Positions 60,551 to 64,000 of a stretch of 64,000 nt of DNA are shown piece after piece; the stretch's first letter is position 1; each line of letters starts with the position of its first letter. The notes under the pieces were generated by a model. That model saw nothing but the letters and a program-made list of their open reading frames with translations, was not told the DNA's origin and did no database searches. The position numbers and the translations under genes are program-made. Source of the DNA: Paenibacillus_G elgii_A (GTDB lineage: Bacteria; Bacillota; Bacilli; Paenibacillales; NBRC-103111); the NCBI GenBank assembly GCA_042219835.1, contig JBHJMN010000018.1, forward strand, positions 1 through 64,000, given 5' to 3'.

Positions 60551-60836
60551 ATGTTGCATCATAAAGCTTTTCGCTTTCGCATCTACCCTACGTTATGGCA
60601 GCGACGTTTGTCTCGTCGACTGAAAGGTGGATCGGGCTATCTAAAAGCGAAGCAAAAAGTCGCTCGCTCCAAGCAGTCAACTTTGTCATGTATGCCAATC
60701 GCGCAACCCCGAAGTGAAAAATCTAAACTTGCGAGCGTGGACGTGTTCAGGATGCGGGACGCACCATGACCGTGACCACAATGCTAGCATGAACATCTTG
60801 CAAGAAGGACTGCGTTTGTTGGCGAAGATGGGCTGA
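60551..60836 (+). pseudogene. tnpB relic (IS605/IS1341 type)
   Basis: Starts as TnpB (MLHHKAFRFRIYPT, AAAGGAG upstream). It then jumps across deletions and a frameshift to the C-terminal zinc finger, read in another frame from about 60714 (KNLNLRAWTCSGCGTHHDRD, then HNASMNILQEGL). Most of the RuvC-like core is missing, so it cannot be an active nuclease. Confidence 0.75.
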
Positions 60837-60905
60837 ACTGCGGGAACCGCAGGGATCGCTTGCTTAAGAAGAGAAGGATGCTTCTCTGTTCGCAAGAACC
60901 CCCCC
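60837..60905 (+). ncRNA. Possible retained omegaRNA / right-end hairpins
   Basis: Directly after the tnpB zinc finger comes CTGCGG-GAA-CCGCAG (a perfect 6-bp hairpin), then GAAGAGAAGGATGCTTCTC and CTTGC/GCAAG pairing. In active elements the omegaRNA scaffold occupies this position, ending at the element's right end. Function here is unproven. Confidence 0.4.
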
Positions 60906-60919
60906 TCAGCGCCATTAGC

Positions 60920-61981
60920 TCAGGTGGTGGGAGTGTTCAACAATTGCTTAATCAGCTCACGGTTTCTGCTCTGAAAAATTTCATTGTGGGAAGAAACCAT
61001 TCCGCTTGCCTTCGCTTCCGGCTGAATGTACAGCTTGGCCTGGTTGATTGCATTTGCCGCGTCATGAAACGCTCCGGCAATCAAATGCACTTTCCCTTCG
61101 TACGAAATAATATCTCCCGCCGCAAAAATCCCCGGCTCGGTTGTAGCGCTGGTTGTCTGACCGGCAAGGAAGTATTCATTCGCCATCTCAAGCTTCACCT
61201 GGCTATTTTCCAGCAACGATTTGTCCCGTTCATAGCCGTGATTGATAATCACTTCGTCAATGTTCAGTTCCTGTACTTCGCCCGTCTCTTGGTTGGTCAG
61301 TTGTACCCGTTCAATCTTCTCTTGGTTGGAGGCCGCAATCAGCTTTGTTATCGTCGTGTTAAAGAAGCATTTGGCCGAGCTGTTCAGCAGCTGCTTCACC
61401 TGTGCCTCATGCCCGGAGAGCGTATCTTTACGATAAGTCAAATACACCTGCTTGGCGATCGGTTCCAGCTCGTTTGCCCAGTCGACGGCCGAGTTTCCTC
61501 CGCCAGAAATGATTACGGTTTTATCCTTAAACCGTCTCAGTGATTTGACGGTATAGCTCAGGTTGGATACCTCGAATTTCTTGGCGCCCTCCAAATCAAT
61601 TCTTTGCGGCTCCAAAATTCCCCCGCCGATGGCAAGAATGACGGTTTTCGTGTAATGCTGCTCGCCAGCAGAAGTATGCAGGACGAATACGCCGTTTTCG
61701 CCACGCTCAATCCGCTCTACTTTTTGATTCAACACGACGGCAGGATCGAAGGTTAACCCTTGCTGGACAAGCTGCTCGATCAGCTTCTCACCGAGCGTTG
61801 GCGTCAGACCGCCGACATCCCAAATCATTTTTTCCGGATAGACATGGACTTTCCCGCCCAGTCTTGGCTGATATTCGATCAGCTTGGTCTTCATTTCTCT
61901 TAGGCCGCTGTAAAAAGATGCGAAAAGCCCAGCCGGTCCTCCACCGATAATCGTGACGTCAAACAGTTCCTCTTTTTTCAT
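60920..61981 (-). CDS. Ferredoxin-NADP reductase, YumC/YcgT-like
   Basis: 353 residues, thioredoxin-reductase-like fold without the CxxC. FAD loop VTIIGGGPAGLFASFYSGLR, NADPH loop TVIISGGGNSAVDWANELEP, C-terminal GIFAAGDIISYEGKVHLIAG. It reduces ferredoxin or flavodoxin with NADPH; in Bacillus YcgT sits near siderophore genes, and a role in releasing iron from siderophores fits the neighbours. Co-transcribed with the binding protein 22 nt upstream. Confidence 0.88.
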   Translation of the reverse strand: MKKEELFDVTIIGGGPAGLFASFYSGLREMKTKLIEYQPRLGGKVHVYPEKMIWDVGGLTPTLGEKLIEQLVQQGLTFDPAVVLNQKVERIERGENGVFVLHTSAGEQHYTKTVILAIGGGILEPQRIDLEGAKKFEVSNLSYTVKSLRRFKDKTVIISGGGNSAVDWANELEPIAKQVYLTYRKDTLSGHEAQVKQLLNSSAKCFFNTTITKLIAASNQEKIERVQLTNQETGEVQELNIDEVIINHGYERDKSLLENSQVKLEMANEYFLAGQTTSATTEPGIFAAGDIISYEGKVHLIAGAFHDAANAINQAKLYIQPEAKASGMVSSHNEIFQSRNRELIKQLLNTPTT

Positions 61982-62003
61982 CCGTGATCCTCTCCTTTTT
62001 GCT

Positions 62004-63011
62004 TCACGATTTTGCCAAAATATTTTTCACGATCGTTTTGACCCCCAGCTCTATTCCCAACGGCCCGCCCGCCGCAATCGAACTGTCCAAGGCGTACATA
62101 TGTCCGTTCTTCATGGCATGAAGAGAGTTCCAGGCAGAATCGCTTTCCAGGTTTTTCAGATAGCCTCGCAATTTTTTCGACGAACCTCCGATGTCAGCAA
62201 CAAACAGATAATCGGGGTTCATCGCTGCCAGCCCTTCCAGGGAGATCTGTTCCCCTTTTGTCGACATGTTTACGTATTTGCTTGGCGGGTTTAAAGCAAG
62301 ACCGCTTTTCTTGTTGAAAACAAACTGTGTGGTAAAGCCCCAGAATTGCTTGTCACCAAGCATAATCACACCAAAGGTTTTGTCGCTGAATGTTTTCAAC
62401 TGTTCTTTCGAATCGGCAATCAATGTTTCAATCCGCGTAATTTCAGCCTCAGCCTTTTGCTCTTTGCCAAAGATTTTTCCGTATTCCCGCAGCGCGCCTT
62501 GCCAATTGTTTTCATTGCTGTCCACCGTTACAACCGGGGCTATTTTCTCCAGCTTGTCGCCGTAGCTCCCGTACCGACCCGAGACCATGATGATGAGATC
62601 GGGGCCGGTTTCCGCCAGCTTTTCCAAATTGGGGCTCGTCATGGATCCGATATCGATAATCGGTTTGTCCTTGTATGGAGCGAGGGATTCCCATTCCTTC
62701 AGAACATTCAGGTCTGTCGCCACTACGGGAGATTCATCGAGCAAAAACAAATGCTCAAAATTGCGGAAGAACAAAAGCGCTACTTTCTCAGGCTTTTTTT
62801 CCAGTATGATCTCGCGTCCAAGAGCATCTACATACGTTCTCGGCCATTTTCCCGTTTCCTGATCGGCTTTTTTGGGAGCGGCAGTTCCCTCTTTTGCTGG
62901 GGCTGTGCTGTTTGCCGCTGAACTGTTGTTAGGCTCCGGCGTTCCGGCACAACCGGTCAAAATACCCGCCAAAAGTGCGATAGAGACGAACAGTCTCATG
63001 AGTGTTTTCAT
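62004..63011 (-). CDS. Iron-siderophore ABC binding lipoprotein (second copy)
   Basis: 335 residues from an ATG with GGAGG upstream (the frame opens at 63050). Lipoprotein signal FVSIALLAGILTGCAG. Binding-protein motifs KPEKVALLFFRNFEHLFLLD and LEKLAETGPDLIIMVSG. Downstream is the ferredoxin reductase. An AraC regulator lies upstream on the same strand, with a long inverted repeat between. Confidence 0.88.
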   Translation of the reverse strand: MKTLMRLFVSIALLAGILTGCAGTPEPNNSSAANSTAPAKEGTAAPKKADQETGKWPRTYVDALGREIILEKKPEKVALLFFRNFEHLFLLDESPVVATDLNVLKEWESLAPYKDKPIIDIGSMTSPNLEKLAETGPDLIIMVSGRYGSYGDKLEKIAPVVTVDSNENNWQGALREYGKIFGKEQKAEAEITRIETLIADSKEQLKTFSDKTFGVIMLGDKQFWGFTTQFVFNKKSGLALNPPSKYVNMSTKGEQISLEGLAAMNPDYLFVADIGGSSKKLRGYLKNLESDSAWNSLHAMKNGHMYALDSSIAAGGPLGIELGVKTIVKNILAKS

Positions 63012-63035
63012 TCTGACTCCTCCGTTATGACTTGA

Positions 63036-63076
63036 GTTTTGCTTGACCAACTAAGCTACGGTCAGTTTAGCAAAAC
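63036..63076. promoter_or_regulatory. Interrupted inverted repeat between araC and the binding-protein gene
   Basis: GTTTTGC (63036-63042) is the exact reverse complement of GCAAAAC (63070-63076), with nested GACC/GGTC. There is no T-run on the minus strand, so it is more likely an operator (perhaps for the AraC protein) or an RNA leader hairpin than a terminator. Confidence 0.45.
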
Positions 63077-63081
63077 GCATT

Positions 63082-63933
63082 TTAGAGAGGAATGGAGCCA
63101 TCCTGAAATCCATATGGATTATTCCTGAATCGCCCCCGGAACTCGGCCGGAGAGACGCCCACCTGTTTTTTAAAGATACGGCTGAAATATAATGCGTCTG
63201 CATAGCCGACGCTTGTCGACACCTCGCCGATCGGCGCGTCGTTAGCCAGCAGACATTCCTTCGCCCGATTCAGACGATAGGCCATCAAATACTTACCGGG
63301 GCCCATGCCCGCGTACTTTTTGAAGACATAGAACAAGCGATTTTCATTGATGTCATTTTGTTCAGCCAAAGCACGCACGCTAAGCCCGTCCATATAATGC
63401 TCGTGTATGTAGCTGGATACTTGCTCGAATAACGCTTGCTCGCCATCGTTGCTTTGGTTGCGTACACAGACAAACAGTTCCTCCAAAACGCAGCGAAACA
63501 ACGTTTCTGTCTGAAAGGCGGAAATCCCGCCCGGCTCACCTGAAGAGCGCCACAAAAGCTCAAGCAGCTCCGTCAAACGGGGGCTTTGTCCCGGGGTAAG
63601 CTGAAAATGCGCTTTGGACAAGGAAAATCCGGACGGCTCGGGCGCGCATACCCGGTATAAAACAAGCAAGTACTCCCATCCGGTGTTGCCGAGAACACTC
63701 CGATTCAGTGGCATACGGGCGCCGCCGTGCACTACATGGCCCGGAGCAAGCGTATAGGACGTTCCGCTGAAATCAAACTCGGCCTTTCCTCTTAATGGGA
63801 AAACAAAGCCTGGGAAAGGCTCCGAATAGTCATCGCAGCTCATGCCCGGATCACGCACATAGCGACAGACTTGTTCCACTTGAAAAGAGGTACGCGCAAA
63901 ATGCTCGGCAAGCTTATTGATGTCCATCTTCAT
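63082..63933 (-). CDS. AraC-family regulator (iron-siderophore type)
   Basis: 283 residues from an ATG with GGGAGGTG upstream (the frame opens at 63951). N-terminal cupin-like sensor (GKAEFDFSGTSYTLAPGHVV), C-terminal double HTH (GLSVRALAEQNDINENRLFY; REVSTSVGY-like segment reads EVSTSVGYADALYFSRIFKK; QVGVSPAEFRGRF). In Bacillus, AraC proteins of this kind activate siderophore uptake genes such as feu. It precedes a binding protein and reductase on the same strand and probably controls them. Confidence 0.88.
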   Translation of the reverse strand: MKMDINKLAEHFARTSFQVEQVCRYVRDPGMSCDDYSEPFPGFVFPLRGKAEFDFSGTSYTLAPGHVVHGGARMPLNRSVLGNTGWEYLLVLYRVCAPEPSGFSLSKAHFQLTPGQSPRLTELLELLWRSSGEPGGISAFQTETLFRCVLEELFVCVRNQSNDGEQALFEQVSSYIHEHYMDGLSVRALAEQNDINENRLFYVFKKYAGMGPGKYLMAYRLNRAKECLLANDAPIGEVSTSVGYADALYFSRIFKKQVGVSPAEFRGRFRNNPYGFQDGSIPL

Positions 63934-64000
63934 TTCACACACCTCCCGCAATCAAGTGCCACTGCTCCATGTGCTCATCTGCTCCACTCCGCTGGGACGG

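Noticed and set aside
60908..60935. tRNA-like start (GCGCCATTAGCTCAGGTGGT) after the tnpB relic
   Set aside because: Only the D-arm region matches. No anticodon or T-arm follows, and the sequence encodes the end of the reductase gene on the other strand.

Overview
The window looks like chromosomal DNA of a spore-forming Gram-positive of the Paenibacillaceae type (Paenibacillus or a close relative). The signs are lipoprotein-anchored binding proteins, an S-layer-homology (SLH) surface protein next to a response regulator with a SARP-type output domain, CotF-like spore-coat genes with a candidate sigma-E promoter, strong GGAGG ribosome sites with many GTG/TTG starts, and moderate GC. I see no rRNA, complete tRNA, CRISPR array, prophage or plasmid origin. 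Mobile DNA is limited to two decayed IS200/IS605-type remnants.

Layout. 0-4 kb: an Rpn-type nuclease, then SUKH/HEAT-type immunity-like genes, with a truncated second copy at the window edge. 4-11 kb: TetR plus MFS efflux pump sharing a repeated operator, a TMEM175-type channel, mqo and ahpCF. 11-18 kb: an EamA transporter, a fusion resembling the ribosomal protein L9 N-domain plus zinc ribbons, a methyltransferase/Nudix/EamA cassette, and a TPR-SUKH protein. 18-25 kb: a SARP-type response regulator (Glu at the phospho-acceptor site) divergent from a 1725-residue SLH protein, with 11-bp-phased repeats between them. 25-27 kb: a DJ-1-like protein and a HigBA-like toxin-antitoxin pair with twin operators. 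27-32 kb: a two-component system and the ABC transporter it probably controls (triple 11-bp-phased GTCACT). 32-35 kb: a 15-residue-repeat membrane protein, a Q/N-rich protein and a uracil permease. 35-38 kb: a TetR-P450 pair and a small acidic protein.

38-46 kb holds the most interesting unit: a VanY-like lipoprotein, a VanR/VanS-like two-component system, and an operon with two CUT1-type permeases, an HlyD/MacA-like adaptor, a solute-binding lipoprotein and a copper-amine-oxidase-N-like protein. A 40-bp promoter block is repeated (32 of 40 identical) before vanY and before the transporter operon, which suggests one regulon. No ATPase lies in this operon.

46-64 kb: an atypical SDR, a cadherin-like surface protein, beta-carbonic anhydrase, an IS remnant, WYL regulator/DinB/EVE, SDR with a divergent LysR regulator, spore-coat pair, DNA-alkylation repair pair (AAG plus alkyltransferase-like), TVP38, PspC/PspA, a sodium-coupled amino-acid symporter, and an iron-siderophore region with two binding proteins, a YumC/YcgT-like ferredoxin reductase and an AraC regulator. 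A tnpB relic with a LexA-like box lies among the iron genes.

Gene products were assigned by reading motifs. No database search was run.
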